Assembly (NCBI RefSeq): GCF_003597395.2
Contig: NC_133769.1
Coordinates: forward strand, 46,721,304 to 46,785,303
Length of the DNA: 64,000 nt
Reading direction: 5' to 3'
Source: Chelonoidis abingdonii
Taxonomy: Eukaryota > Chordata > Testudines > Testudinidae
Shown here: in pieces, positions 1-12,500 of the stretch
Numbering within the stretch: position 1 is the first letter of the stretch
Layout: the number at the start of each line of letters is the position of its first letter
The notes under the pieces: generated by a model
The model's input: only the letters and a program-made list of their open reading frames with translations
The model's database searches: none
What the model was told of the DNA's origin: nothing
Translations under genes and position numbers: made by a program

Positions 1-230
1 ATGTATACCTGCCCCTGGAAATTTCCACTACCTGGGTCTGACGAAGTGGGTATTCACCCACGAAAGCTCATGCTCCAAAACCTCTGTTAGTCTATAAGGT
101 GCCAAAGGATTCTCTGCTGCTTTCACAGATCCAGACTAACACGGCTACCCCTCTGATACTTGACATTCAAGGCAAGAGTCTTTTGATCAAACGATGTCTA
201 AGAGATGTATATCAAGGTTGGTGGGCCTAA
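1..230 (+). repeat. Unclassified interspersed repeat common in sauropsids
   Basis: It contains GACGAAGTGGGTATTCACCC and the following ACGAAAGCTCATGCTCCAAA, then the AGACTAACACGGCTACCCCT segment. I recognise this as a very widespread turtle/archosaur repeat, but I cannot assign its class. GTGGG..CCCAC forms a small hairpin. The 5' edge is cut by the window. Confidence 0.7.
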
Positions 231-2421
231 AACATACCCTACCATCTTTTTCTTCATTTAATAATTAGTTTTTAATATAAGTGGAATTGAAAATGTTAAT
301 AGAACCATTTTATGGGTTGTGTTACTATTATTTCTACAGTGGAAGCATTTAATAGCTCCACGCACTACTTCCTGTACAAATATAGAGTCTCGTGTTCTGC
401 AAAGACTTGCTTTTGCAAAATACTGAGCAAATGTGACCTTTAAAGGATCCCTTTACAATACATTATGATGAATTTTTATTCACAAATTAGATGAACAGAC
501 TTGTTTTGGTTTTAATTTGATATTAATCTGGACTGATCAGATTTCACAGTAATGCTTTTAAAAAGTTTACGTTAAAAGAAGTATATTGAAGCAGACAGAA
601 AAAACAGATGAAACCAGATGTTGACAACCACATGAGTATTTGTATTTACATGTGGAACGTGGAAGATTTTTTTATTTTAAGTTTTTAAGAAAAGAGTTAA
701 GAGCCCATTTAAAGTCCTCCAGCTGTTAGATAGCAAGGTATGAAATCTGTTCCATGATATGTTTTAGAATGATCTGCTGCAGTTAAACAACCAGAATAGG
801 TTTTCCCCTCATCAAAATAAAATTTGCAGACTTACATTTAAACACAACAGGAAGAACATTTAGAATCCTCTCTTTAAATTGTTCATTATTCTGCTCCTCA
901 ACTCCTTCACTCTCAACAGAAGTTCCCATCACATACCTTTCAGCCACTTAGTAGAAATGTTAAAGTAAAGAGTAGTAAATAGATGAGTGTTAGGAAAGTG
1001 TTTTAAAGATGGAAAGCACAATAGACATGCCAAATGTTGCATATATATGGGAGAACCCACCATAACATTTTCAGATTTTTCCAAACGTATGTGTACTGAG
1101 AGAGGAATGAGGGAGCTCATTGAATGTTGAGATTCCTTACGTAAAATATAACTTGTACATTTTCATAGCCCATATTTTACATGCTTGGCTTAAAGCATTG
1201 CAAAAACTAACAAAAATAATACATAGCAGGAAGGGCTGGATAGCACTGAATGAAGAAATTAATCTCTCAAAAGATAATCAGTACTTTTGGAATAAGTACT
1301 TTCATTCATAAAAAACAGCACATCTGGAAGTACTCTAAGGAAATACCTACACAAAACAATCATCACACAAAGCAAGTAAGGCTCAATAGTAATTTTAGAT
1401 TTCCCCTTAAACATAAATATCTCCTATATAAGCTTGTATTCTCTCTTGATTCCTTTCCCCATACAATTCCTGTGGAATACAGTAAGAAAAATCAATTTGA
1501 AATTAATAGGATATACAACCATTTGTAGGTAACATACGTGGCTCACATTGCCAGATGAAAATCTACTTTTTCTAGACAAGTTCTCATGGTAATAATTGTC
1601 AGTAATAGTCTATTCAACAGTTGACAAATGGATCAAATAATTTGGCCACCTATAGAATACATTCACTTTAAAAGCTATAGAAGATTATTCAGCCATCTAC
1701 AGCTCTGCTTGAGTAGTTCAATAAATTATTTATGAATAATTTAGTTAAGAATACCACCTCCAGATAAATTAACTGCAAGAAATAGAATGGCGGTAACTCT
1801 GACCCATGTTTACCAGACAGAATAATCATTAAGTCCTTGATTTAGTTAAACATGAGTTATATATACGATTTGCATTTATTTAAAAAGGAAATTAAATTCT
1901 CAATTACATACATAGCAAGGCTTGGTGAAATTGCATTGAAGTAAATAGCAACACACTCACTGAGATCCTAGGCCCAGAATTTCACCCTTGGAGGCAATTT
2001 AAAATTGCCTTTACATTGTACCTCATATTTTTTACTCATCTGCATGTGTGAGAAGGGGTCAAAAATAATTATTCACATTTCTACAGAAGAAAGTTGAGTG
2101 ATGTATTGCTCAGGAAAGATATGTTTTCTGGTGATGTCATAAATAACAGTATTCAGTAGTAAACATCTGTATGGGAACATTAAAAAGGAGTGTAAGTAAT
2201 GTAAAGTGTATCCACAAGAAAAACAAGCAAGAGTTTAGCTGAACAAGAGTATATGTATTTCAACAATTAGACCTGTTACATTTCATATTTTTGTTAAGAG
2301 CACCATGACGTATTCTTCAGAGTACACTTCTTTAATGAAGCGTGTTTTACTTCTGCCAGTTAATCTGAGTGGCTATTTTTAATACTATATTGATAGGGAT
2401 GTGTATTTTGTTAAATGTGTA
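231..2421. other. AT-rich intergenic DNA, nothing recognised
   Basis: This is AT-rich sequence with only short chance ORFs (up to about 92 codons) lacking similarity to a known family. No repeat or exon was recognised. Confidence 0.6.
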
Positions 2422-2424
2422 TTA

Positions 2425-2713
2425 GGGCTTGTTTACATTACTGGCTGGATCGACGGATGGGCAGCGCTCGATCCAGCAGGGATCGATTTATCGCATCTAG
2501 AGTAGATGCGATAAATCGACCACTGAGTGCTCTGGTAATCCACCAGGGTGAGAGGTGCAGGCATAGTCAATGGGAGACCATCAGCCGTCGACTTTCCACA
2601 GTGAAAACACTGTGGTAAGTAGATCTAAGTACGTCGACTTCAGCTACATTATTCACATAGCTGAAGTTGCGTAATTTAGATCGATCCCCTCCCCCCCCAG
2701 TGTGGACCAGGCC
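2425..2713. mobile_element. Harbinger-type MITE with TTA duplication
   Basis: Inverted ends GGGCTTGTTTACA and GGCCTGGTCCACA (right end read on the minus strand) agree at 9 of 13 positions and are flanked by TTA at 2422-2424 and 2714-2716, the target size and sequence typical of PIF/Harbinger. Internal palindromes are present around GATCGATTTATCGCATCTA and around ACTTCAGCTA. The element is 289 bp with no coding capacity. Confidence 0.8.
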
Positions 2714-2716
2714 TTA

Positions 2717-3216
2717 CATCACTGGAAATCTTTAAAAAAAAGGGAGGGTATTGTTTCCAGCACTCAGAACTTTTAAGAGTATAAGGCCCAAATATTTGGT
2801 TTTCTCCAAGATTGTATGAGAGACAATGAAGTTTATTAAAAACAGCTATTGATTTAAACACTGACCTGTAGTTTGCAGTCTGTTGTGTACTTAGATTGTG
2901 CAAGTACATAAACAATGGCTATACATTTTTTTTATAAATTCAGTTTAGTTTTAATGTGTTAGTGACAAAGGAATTTAAAAAATAATCTTAAGCTAATATG
3001 ATTAGTAAACTGTTAAAACAACAGGTTTACAATGAAAAGCTCGAATCTAACATTTGAAGGGACAATATACAGAGGCAATTTACTGTTCTGGAACATAAAG
3101 CATGTTGAATACAAGAACAAATCTGAAAGTAATCAAGCACACTTCTGGATTGTTAACTTTCAGATCCTCAAACAGATTGTCTCTCAAATAAAGAGAGGAG
3201 ATATAGAAAGAAAAGT
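2717..3216. other. Intergenic DNA, nothing recognised
   Basis: This is AT-rich sequence with no recognised gene or repeat. Confidence 0.55.
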
Positions 3217-3366
3217 TAGGGCTTGTCTGCACAAGTTATACAGGTATAAGGTATGGTGTTAATTTAAACTGCTATAGCTAGACTGGCAGAATTCCCTTTG
3301 CAGGCATTGATTCCAATACATAGTGCCCTTTTTCCAGTTTAGCTTACACTGTTTTGGAAGTTTATG
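3217..3366 (+). repeat. Truncated MITE (left end only)
   Basis: It begins GGGCTTGTCTGCACAAG, directly after a TTA-like site, resembling the terminal repeat of the MITE at 2425. No right end was found before the Penelope fragment starts, so the copy is a half element. Confidence 0.5.
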
Positions 3367-3935
3367 TTTAAGCAGTGGAGATATGTCTGCAGGCTTTGCA
3401 TCTGTTGCGCTGGCAGGCTCTTGTATTGCTTTGAGTTGGTATGTCCTTGTCAGTGGGGACCTTCCTTCTGTTGATACAATTGGAGAGATAGGCGGGGGGT
3501 TGTTTGAATGCCACAAGAGGGTTTTCAAGGAAGATTTCTTTCAGGATGGGGTCCCCATCAAGTATGGTTTGTTGTAGTTTGACGATACCCCATATGGGGT
3601 CCCGTGTGGGATAGTAGGGTCCAACTAGGGGTGTGCAATCAGAGGGGGTTTTAGTTCTATATTGAAGTAGGTTCTCTCGGGGTAACTGGGTGGCCCATTC
3701 CATGATGCAATCTGCCTCTCTGGTGAAGCGTCCTTGTTTGGTGAAGGCAGTTCTGAGTGTGTTACGGTGTATATCCTGGGCTCTCTCCTCGGAGCCTATT
3801 TTATGGTATCTGACTGCCTGGCTGTAGATAACAGATTTCTTGAGGTGTTGGGGTAGTTACTGGATTTATGAAGGTAGGTATGGAGATCCATGGGTTTCTT
3901 GTATATAGTTGTTTGTTGTTTTCATCAGACCCCAG
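3367..3935 (-). pseudogene. Penelope-like retroelement fragment (RT thumb and linker)
   Basis: On the minus strand, one frame gives RKPMDLHTYLHKSSNYP, resembling the end of the reverse transcriptase of Penelope-like elements. A shifted frame (3368-3703) gives EIFLENPLVAFKQPPAYLSN and CQRNRCKACRHI, the proline and cysteine-rich linker that precedes the GIY-YIG endonuclease in that group. The endonuclease itself is missing and there are frameshifts and stops. The family is assigned by recalled similarity; other RT element classes with the same linker are possible. Confidence 0.6.
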
Positions 3936-4387
3936 TGGTGGTGAGTGGAACATGCACACATACAGTGCGTGTGCTTGCAAAATTAATAATTAAATCCTGA
4001 ATTAGTAATTTCATGTAAAGATCAGGATTATGGAATTAGTGTCACACCAACCTCTATTGAGAATCACTGGCACCCTTCAAACATTCCAGGCAGTTTGCTC
4101 AAATTAGGCAGAAAGTGAGGATTCCAGAAAGAGAAGCCAATTCACAATCAATGTAACATGAACAATTACCTCCTTGAAAAAAATGGAAAAACAAGTACAG
4201 GGAGAAAAACCTCAAAAGGATAACCTCTACATTCTGAGGAGAGGCAGACAGGCAGGCAATTGAGATCCTGCAAGATATCTGCAGAGAAGCAGAGTGATAA
4301 CCCAAGTTACTTTACAATTCTCTAAAGAGACCACTTGGGCAGGATTTTCACCCCCCGAGAGCAAGCAAATCAAAATATATCCCCACA
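3936..4387. other. Intergenic DNA, nothing recognised
   Basis: This is AT-rich sequence without recognisable genes or repeats. Confidence 0.5.
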
Positions 4388-4656
4388 CAGGACCATCCCT
4401 AGCTATTCTGGGGCCCTACGCAGCCCCCCATGGCGTGCCTAGGGCTGGGTTGCTGCACTTCCCGCCGCCTGTGACTGCAGGCCCAGCCCTGCCGCAGTCC
4501 TCAGGGGAGTGGGGGCGGGGCTGGGGCAGAGCAGGGAGAAGGGCTTTGGGGAAGAGACAAGGCTGGGGCGGAACAGGGGCTGGAGCAGCATGGTGCTCCA
4601 AATTTCCTGGTGCCCTACGCAGCTGCATATTTTGCGTATGGGTAAGGACGGCCCTG
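4388..4656. mobile_element. Non-autonomous hAT element
   Basis: The ends CAGGACCATCC and CAGGGCCGTCC (right end on the minus strand) differ at two positions. The flanks TCCCCACA (4380-4387) and TCCTCACA (4657-4664) form an 8-bp target duplication with one mismatch. The interior is GC-rich, unlike its surroundings. It has no transposase. ORFs here are composition artefacts. Confidence 0.85.
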
Positions 4657-4737
4657 TCCTCACACCTTCATGAGTAAAACCTGCAGTGCCAAAAGTGAAG
4701 TCTCTGTCATTTATATATAAAATATGAAGAGGAATAA

Positions 4738-4860
4738 GATACATATTGTAAGCTCTTTGGAACGGGCACCGTCTTTTTGTTATGTATTTGTACAGTGCCC
4801 AGCACAATGGGGACCTAATCCACGTTGCTACTGCACTACAAATAACAACCAATAATCCTA
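4738..4860 (+). repeat. L2-like LINE 3' end
   Basis: It carries GTAAGCTCTTTGGAACGGGC followed by TTTGTACAGTGCCCAGCACA, matching the conserved 3' end of L2-type LINEs. The same repeat occurs at 31,318 and 42,770. Confidence 0.65.
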
Positions 4861-5611
4861 CAAATTCAGGCTGAATATTCAAGCCTGCACAAAGTCCCTA
4901 TGCAAGTATGAGATCTCAATGTAAAAACACACACCTCTTCTGGAGATGGAAGTTTTGAGGGCTTATAATCACATTTTCTATTTTTATGTTTTTCTCTTCC
5001 CTGCTGCTGCTTTAAAGAATAAAAGAGAAAATTGCCTGTAAATGGAAATATGTTAACTATGTTGAAAGTAAACAATCAGACACAAACACAGACATTTTCT
5101 CTTTCAGTTATATGTCTTAGATAAAGAACTTTTTTTGACAAGAGTATGATTGTTAAATTCAAGGAGTTTCTGTACTGCTTCTCCAAGAGGCACAGCACAG
5201 AACTTCTAGTCAAGAGGGAGGTGGGGCTATTGTAGTTTTAAGCCATCTGTGTTCTCTCAATCCTGAACTGACACAATCCCTGGAGATCTGTCTAGGTTAC
5301 GGCAGCCTCCCAGGCTTCTCTATGTGTTGAAGTGCTGCCTGGACCTGGAATCTCCACAGTGTTATGTGCTGTGTCCCTGCTCCTGATACTTCCCTCCCAT
5401 CTCCAGAAGAGGTGGACACTCTCACCTCAAATGCTTAAGTCATAGGGCCAAATACTGTAATGCTTATGTTCCAATCCACACAAAGTAGTCCTCTTATAGG
5501 CTCATCTTACATATGATGGAATTTGGAGGAAGGATAACTCCTTCAACTAGGCTTTCAGGGCTGTATGTGAAGGAATGGCTTATATAAATAATACTCTTCA
5601 AAGACAGAGTG
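4861..5611. other. Flank downstream of ING3, nothing recognised
   Basis: This is mixed-composition sequence between the L2 fragment and the inferred end of ING3. No gene was recognised. Confidence 0.5.
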
Positions 5612-6438
5612 AGAGTGACATTAATTCTGAGGTTTTATTCTTTTCCAACAAAGTATGCAAAGCATCAATATCAACATCTGAGTTTCTTGGTTTTTGTTTT
5701 TTTTAAATTTTAACACCTAATACAATTCCAATTTAAAGGATTACTTGCACAAAAAAATAAACACATTTGGTATAAAAAATTTATCACTTTAACACCCTTT
5801 TTCTTATGATCTGCACCCTGTTCGGTGCAGAGACATATAAAGACTAATGGCACAAATCTGTTTTTACTCTACAGGAGTTTGTTTTTATGTACCCAAGTAC
5901 TCTAGAGGACACCAGCCCGCTTTATACAAGAACCATTTTCTTCAGCCTGCTGAATTTAGTTTCACAAAGAAACAAAGCTATAAAGGCATTATAAAAACAA
6001 CTGCCTTATATTCTTTTTAGATACACTGACTTTTTGCACCATTTATATACATACTGTTATATAACAGCTCTTGAGTAAAGTACATGCAGCAGAATATGCC
6101 TGTTGAATATAAAACATACATTTAAAATCTCCTCTTGTTAGAATTCTTTGAAGACTGAATTATTGTAGAATGCCCACTGCTCTGAGAAAATGGTTTGAGA
6201 GTACAAATGTCTGCATATGTTGGCCACTGGAAGAATCCAAGGCTAACAGGAATAATATTTATAACACATCGTAGTGCATAAATAATTTACTTACAATATT
6301 AAAACACAACTAGCAAAACTAATAGTTCAAGATCTTATGATTGCTATATTAATCCTTCTTTAAGTGGTTGCAAAATGTGATTTGTTAAAGTCCTCTATAA
6401 AATCTTTAGGATGTCATTTGTTTTCCAAATGAAGAAAC
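5612..6438 (-). other. ING3: ING3 3' UTR (probable extent)
   Basis: About 0.8 kb of AT-rich sequence lies between the stop codon and the first AATAAA on the minus strand (5634-5639). No transposon is recognised inside it. The 3' limit is inferred from the signal and not from transcript data. Confidence 0.5.
5634..5639 (-). promoter_or_regulatory. ING3 poly(A) signal candidate
   Basis: This is AATAAA on the minus strand, about 800 nt after the stop. It is the only canonical hexamer I found on that strand between the stop codon and about 5600. A T/GT-rich stretch follows just downstream, as expected for a cleavage site near 5610-5620. Confidence 0.55.
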
Positions 6439-6555
6439 TTATTTATGTCTACTGCCTCTTCTCTTCATTGCAGCAGTACACTGTGGACAGTACCATTTCC
6501 CTTTTGGTGCCTCTGTCAATCCAACACAGCCATAATGGAACCACTCTATTGGACA
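6439..6555 (-). CDS. ING3: ING3 exon 12 (terminal coding exon and stop)
   Basis: This exon has 117 bp including TAA. It encodes [20 protein letters not shown] then [18 protein letters not shown]. It supplies PHD ligands C380, H386, C389, C402 and C405 and the basic C-terminal tail. The acceptor is TTTTATAG. The 3' UTR follows at lower coordinates. Confidence 0.96.
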   Translation of the reverse strand, partial: CPIEWFHYGCVGLTEAPKGKWYCPQCTAAMKRRGSRHK

Positions 6556-9500
6556 CTATAAAACAAATATACAGAGAAAGTTTTATTGCACCTGTGGCAA
6601 GAAATGGATATTAAGTATGAAAACAGAACTGGCAAAATGACATCCTGTCCTCCACATAAAGTTACTAGCAACAATAAGACAGGCAAAAACAAGAGAGATG
6701 AATGAAAAAACTTCACTTCCTATAATAAGTACAGAAGATGATAGAAAATTTGAACCATCACACCTGGACCCATGCACCAAGAAAAAGGTAAAAATGTAAA
6801 CCATGCTTAGAAAGTGCATTTTAAACAATCAAGCTATATGTTAAAGCATGGTTGAAATCATGATTTATCACTTTTTATAAAGGTCTGGGGAGTAAATGCG
6901 CTCTCTTAGCTTTTAAAAACAAATAGTTCAACTTGGATAGCCCATATGACATCAACAAGTAAAATAGCACTATACTAGAATGATATGAGTTATTTAAATA
7001 TGTAGAATCTGACAATTCCTAAGAGAAACTAATACAAAAACACAGTAATAAAGGAGTAAGCAGTGACTGAACTGGCATACATATTTACTGACATTATACA
7101 TTTAAAAACACAAGCACATTGAATTTCTACTTATGTCTGATGCTATGTCCATGTAGCTGCGCAGTTCGGATTACGGGGGTGTAAACTGCAGTGTAAGCTA
7201 GCATGCTGTGCTGTAACTCCACCACATGGATGTTGTGGGTGAGAACTAGAAGATATCTAGTTTGCATTAATGTAGTCCTCTTTAAACAGCACTATAGTAA
7301 CATGAACTGGTAACTTTTACTTCATGCCTGCGGCATCCACATGGGAGAGTTACAGTACCGCATGCTAGCATGGGCTTCAATTCACAACCCTGCAGTCCAA
7401 ATTGCGGGCCATGTAGACTATCCTTTACACTGTGATCAAACATCTTGTTCACACTGCTTTTATATTACCTCTGAATTTGCACTATTACCTGCCCCAATTT
7501 CTACTGTGTTACTCTTGATTTTGCTTTATTTATTCTTGAACTGCTGAGCTCTCTGGCATAGTTGCTCTGATTGTCACTTGTGTTAAGTGTCAGAATGCTC
7601 AATGACACACAGTGGAGCAGCATGAAATACAAGTGGTAGCAAGAATGAAGTAGCCAAGTGTGCAAACTCCACACACACACACACACACACCTGCTTACCA
7701 AACTTCTATAGGACCAAGAAGCAAACCATGGAGAACATGAGCCAGATGGACTGCAGACTAGAACTTGCGTTCTGGTCATTGGCTGCTACAAGTGCCATCA
7801 CAAGTGCCTTTCAAGAAGTTTTGCTGGTTCTTCCTCTCCCGCACCCAATTTTTTTCTTTTCCAAAACAAATTCTTGAAAAATTACTAAGAGTTTTATCAG
7901 TTTTCATTTTAAACTGAAAACTGGAATATACAAGTCATTTTAGCCAGAGGAAAAAACGAATAAAAAACTACATCCTGTGTATGTGCACAATAGAACACCA
8001 AACAAATTCTTATCTCCCAAATCTTTAGCATTTTGCTACTTACATCTTGGTTATCGCAGCCCACCATTTCACCATAGGACACCTAGTTCAAGAATAAAAT
8101 TCAAGCTATTAATACAGTAAATAATCAGCCTCTTCAATTACTGAATAATTCTATGGCAGTTTTCTTATATAAGCTCTGTAATAAACAACAACAGGATTCT
8201 GACAACCTATATGTTGCAATGACATTTATTTTCAACACTAGATTATTTAAGAGAGAAATAAATAATGAAGTCCAATTTGCTTGTCTTTATGCAAAAAGAC
8301 AATGAAATTCATGCATGTCTCACGCTGGACATGAAAGGCCAGCACTCAGTGCTTCTAACATCTGCCTGAAACCTCAATAATGTCCATTCCACATTTGTTT
8401 ATGATCAGTTTCCACTTTCAGATTCAAGAATTTCAACACAGTACCAAATGGCACACTTGTTTAAAAATACAAAACAAAACACAAACACCAACAGAAACAC
8501 AATCAAATGTTTTCATTGGAATTTATAAAATTTTAGATGCATAACTATTAATCTTAGGTTGTATAAAAACCTACTTCTCTGAAACACAAATATGCTTGGA
8601 TCATTTTCCCAGTTCTACCTCCCCAACCTTCCCTCTTATTTTAAGTAATAATGGACTTCCCAATCTTGTAGAAATCATCCAAAAACCTGAAAACAAAACT
8701 GATCAAATATAAGGGAAATTTACCTGACAAATTGCTTAATATTCCCAACTAGTAAACAAAGTGTGTTTAAACAAGTTCAGCATGTTAAATTAAGTGCATC
8801 CCTATAAAAAAGGGGGATGTGTGCCTTGTAAAGAGGCACCTTGACCAAGTTTTTGATGTATCCATTAGCGAAGTATCTAGAAAGCTTCACACATGAGAAC
8901 AGTATTTATTAGCAATAGTGATTCAGTAGTCAACTCCATTATTCATGTCACTTACGAGTGTATATTGACAGCATTCTAGCCCTGGAATTCTTAACTGTTT
9001 CAGAAGCATAAAAGAAAAATTCCTAAAAAGCTACCTATCCACAATATCTTCAGAACCCCATCATAGTAGACGCCTATAGTGCCCATGGGGATGACTAAAA
9101 GCAACTGAAAAAAAGGGATAAGTTTTAAAATTTCGTCCTTGTATGCTTGAATATATCTGCCAACTGGAAGTACTACATGGCCATTACTAAGTACCTAACA
9201 TCATTGTGATTTATACTTTTTTTCCTGACAACCTGAAGCAGGGGTAAACTATTACTGGCTATTCCAACAAGCAGTACCTACATATCGTCCGTCGCACTTT
9301 GGTTTTGTTTTAATTATAGTATACAATATGATTCTGGGCAACACAGAACAAGTATGTATACATTGTACTGTTAAAATAACAACCAAACACACAAAGTGAT
9401 ACAAAGAGCTGAACTGAGCTGAGATCCATCAATTAACTGAAACTACACAAGTTTCACACTTAAACTAACATTTATGGGCTGAAAGGCAAAATCATAGTGA

Positions 9501-12500
9501 AGCAGCGCATCTGTTGAGGAGCTGCTCAGTTTAAGACTTGTATATACAGAGCACTTACCTGATTACAAATGCAGTAACGTGGCTCATTTGGATCATAGGT
9601 CCAATCAACTTGGTTGTTAGAATCAGACTCTGGTATTGCTGCTGTTTGCTGAGATAGTTCTTGTGCTAAAGCAGACGATGAAGAACACGATGACAGAGAT
9701 GAAGATGAGGATGATGATGAGGACTGCTGGCTTGAAGACTTGTTGTTGTTTCTGAAAAATGAATAAATATACTAAATATTTTCTGAAGTAAGACCTATTC
9801 ACTCTACTGTCAACTCAATGAAATACGAGGAAACAAGGCTCAAGAGAGTGCTGGAAAGAATCTTTGATAAGATGCCCACAGGCTATAGTAATCAAGTGTC
9901 ATTTTCGAACAGATTATATTCAGCAAGTAGTGTGAGTTCAGATAGATATGTTGCTTCTCTTTGCCAGAGAATAGGAGCGCCTTTGTATTCTGTATCCTTA
10001 CAAAATGGGGGCCAATTATTCCAACTGATGGAATTTAAAGTGTTAAAGCTGCTCAATACAACTGACTCATACTTCACAATCATTGCACCGATGGCCTTCA
10101 CAGGTCAATGTAAACAATACACATTGTTAATACACAAGTAACCAACGAAATAAATGAGATTTTGTATATAAATTAATCTATATTGCACATGCAATCTGTA
10201 ACAAACAGCTGCTTTTTGAATAGTCATCTTCACATCCATTCCCCTGAAATAAAACCAACATCTACAACAAGCAGAAAAGTGATCTTTGTAAGCTATTTAA
10301 AGATAAGAAAAGCTGTTACTTAGACTGAGAATTGTAAACTGCGCAGTACTTGTATGCTAACTCACACCACAAAGAGAATTGTAATGTCAAAAGAAAACAA
10401 ATTTAGCAGAGACCATGTTTAGGTACAAGTTAACAAACAGCCTGAACTACCAAGATCTCATTTTAACTCACCCATGACATGGGACCCCTGGTTCAATTCC
10501 CCCAGCTGCCTGATGAGGAGAAGGGATTTTAACATGGGTTTCCCACCTCTCAGGTGAGTGCCTTAACCACTGGACTGCAGAATCACTCTCACTCGCTCCC
10601 TATCCAAATACTTATTTAAATATTAATAAATAGCAGAACAGCTTCAACAGGAGAGACTGAGAAAGGCCCACATCAGAACGTCCCATAGTCCAGTGATTAG
10701 GGTACTCACTGGGTGGATGGCAAACATGTTCAAATCCATTCTCATCAAGCAGAGGGAGGAACTGAACTGGGATTTCCTAAATCTCAGGTGAATTCCCAAA
10801 CCATTGGGCTAAATATTATAAAAGGGAAGTGCTGCTCCTTCTGTCCCCCACATCCCATGGTCGTTTTACATAGAGTTAGGTGTGCTTTGAGAATGCCCTA
10901 CAGGTGAGACATGCCTATCTTCACTTAATTTAAGGATAGCACTGAGGCTAAGGCATTATATAGGTGCCTGGGCACCTAAACTGAGGCATTGTGCACACGC
11001 ACAATGGCTGAAACTAGGCAGTTGAGAACTTCTACAGTGAAAAGTTTAGGCATCTTCAGTGCTAAGCAGCAGTTGAACAGGGGTTTTGTCAGACATGCCA
11101 AAATTTAGGTATCTAAGTCCTTTCTGGATCTGGGCCCTATATTTTAGAATTCTCCCCCCATTATCTGAACTGATGGATAACAAGCTAAACATAGCTGAAC
11201 AAAACAGAACATACTTGCTTTTTCTACCACTCCGTGAATCTGTGGTTGATGAACTTAACGTTTGTGTTAATGTAGATGCCAGAGCTGATGATGAATATCC
11301 AGTTGAGTCTCTAGATAATGAAAATTCTCTCCCAAGTTGAAAGTCATTGTTCTTAAAGGCTTCATAGCTGGCTTTTAAGCTGGATGTTCTTCTTCCTTCC
11401 TTCATCTAAAAGAAACACTGATATTAGAATAAAGGATACTATACAGGTCCTATAGACCTATAGAAATCCCCATGCTATGAACAACCAGCTGTGCAAATAT
11501 TTGATTTAAATGATAGCTACTATCCAGTTTACATTATGGTACAAACAGCCTAATGAGAAAAAGCCCACACCAAACCCCTCCTTTCCTGCAAGTCTTACGT
11601 CATGAAACCACAACATTAAGATAAGCATAACATTATGAGAAGTCAGCTGAAAAAGTGATCATGAGAATTCAAATCAAATAAAAGCATAAACCTTTCTCCA
11701 TTGGACTGGATGGCAACTTCCTTAAGATATTTTATGGGGAGGTTGTTACCTGTGCTGTGGCTTGCACTGCTTGAGCTGCTGCCATGGTAATAGCACCAGC
11801 TCCAGATCCTGAAGATAATGAGCCCAGGTTATATGATGCCAGTGGCTGAGAAGAGTTTGCATTGTATGCATTGTTGGAAGAGGATGATGAATTACTGTTT
11901 CGACACCCTGGATGAACAAAACACTTATGAAATTCAAAGTGAAACTAAAAATAGCTTTACATTTAATAAGCAGAAAAAGTTACATATAACAACCAAAGAT
12001 TAGAAACTTCTCTTAACTCATAACAATGCTACAGGAAGGGCTGGTCATGGCACCATTGCTTATTACAGTTTGATTTACCATCTTTGTTTACCCCTCCATT
12101 GCATATCAGGATAATGTGGTCTTGTGGAAGGGACTGTGTCTCATGTCAATCCTCACTAATCTCTCCAGTTAAGAAGCAGCGGCTGCTCTGTAATCTGAGT
12201 CCAGTACAATCTTTTAGTTCCAATTTTGAAGGCTACAGTACACGTCCTCAAAAAAGTGCAATTTAATACTACTGTAACAACTATACCATTCTTCAAAGCA
12301 AAACAAATCATATATCCAAGAAGATAAGGACTAGAACTTTAACACAATACTTGACTGCACTTGTGAATTAATCGCTTTGTAAAGAAAGTGCAGTTTCCTA
12401 ATATTTAGCTACCATACACTTTACCAAAAGTAGCAGAGCATTAAAATAATAATAATAATAAATGACCATGAATAGTAGACTATTAAAAATAGCAAAGCAC

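Larger units (their letters stand above)
6556..8043 (-). other. ING3 intron 11
   Basis: This 1,488-bp intron contains a MITE-like element and an (AC)10 microsatellite. The rest is AT-rich with nothing recognised. Confidence 0.9.
9752..11214 (-). other. ING3 intron 9
   Basis: This 1,463-bp intron contains two tRNA-like SINE stretches (10,455-10,600 and 10,675-10,815) and a repeat-like segment up to about 11,150. The 107-codon ORF at 9818-10141 has no recognisable similarity. Confidence 0.85.

Noticed and set aside
1..5600. Exons of CPED1, expected next to ING3
   Set aside because: No matching coding blocks with splice sites were found; the gene probably lies outside the window.
9818..10141. 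107-codon ORF on the plus strand
   Set aside because: It lies in ING3 intron 9 and adjoins exon 10 on the other strand; no recognisable domain and no promoter or splice context.
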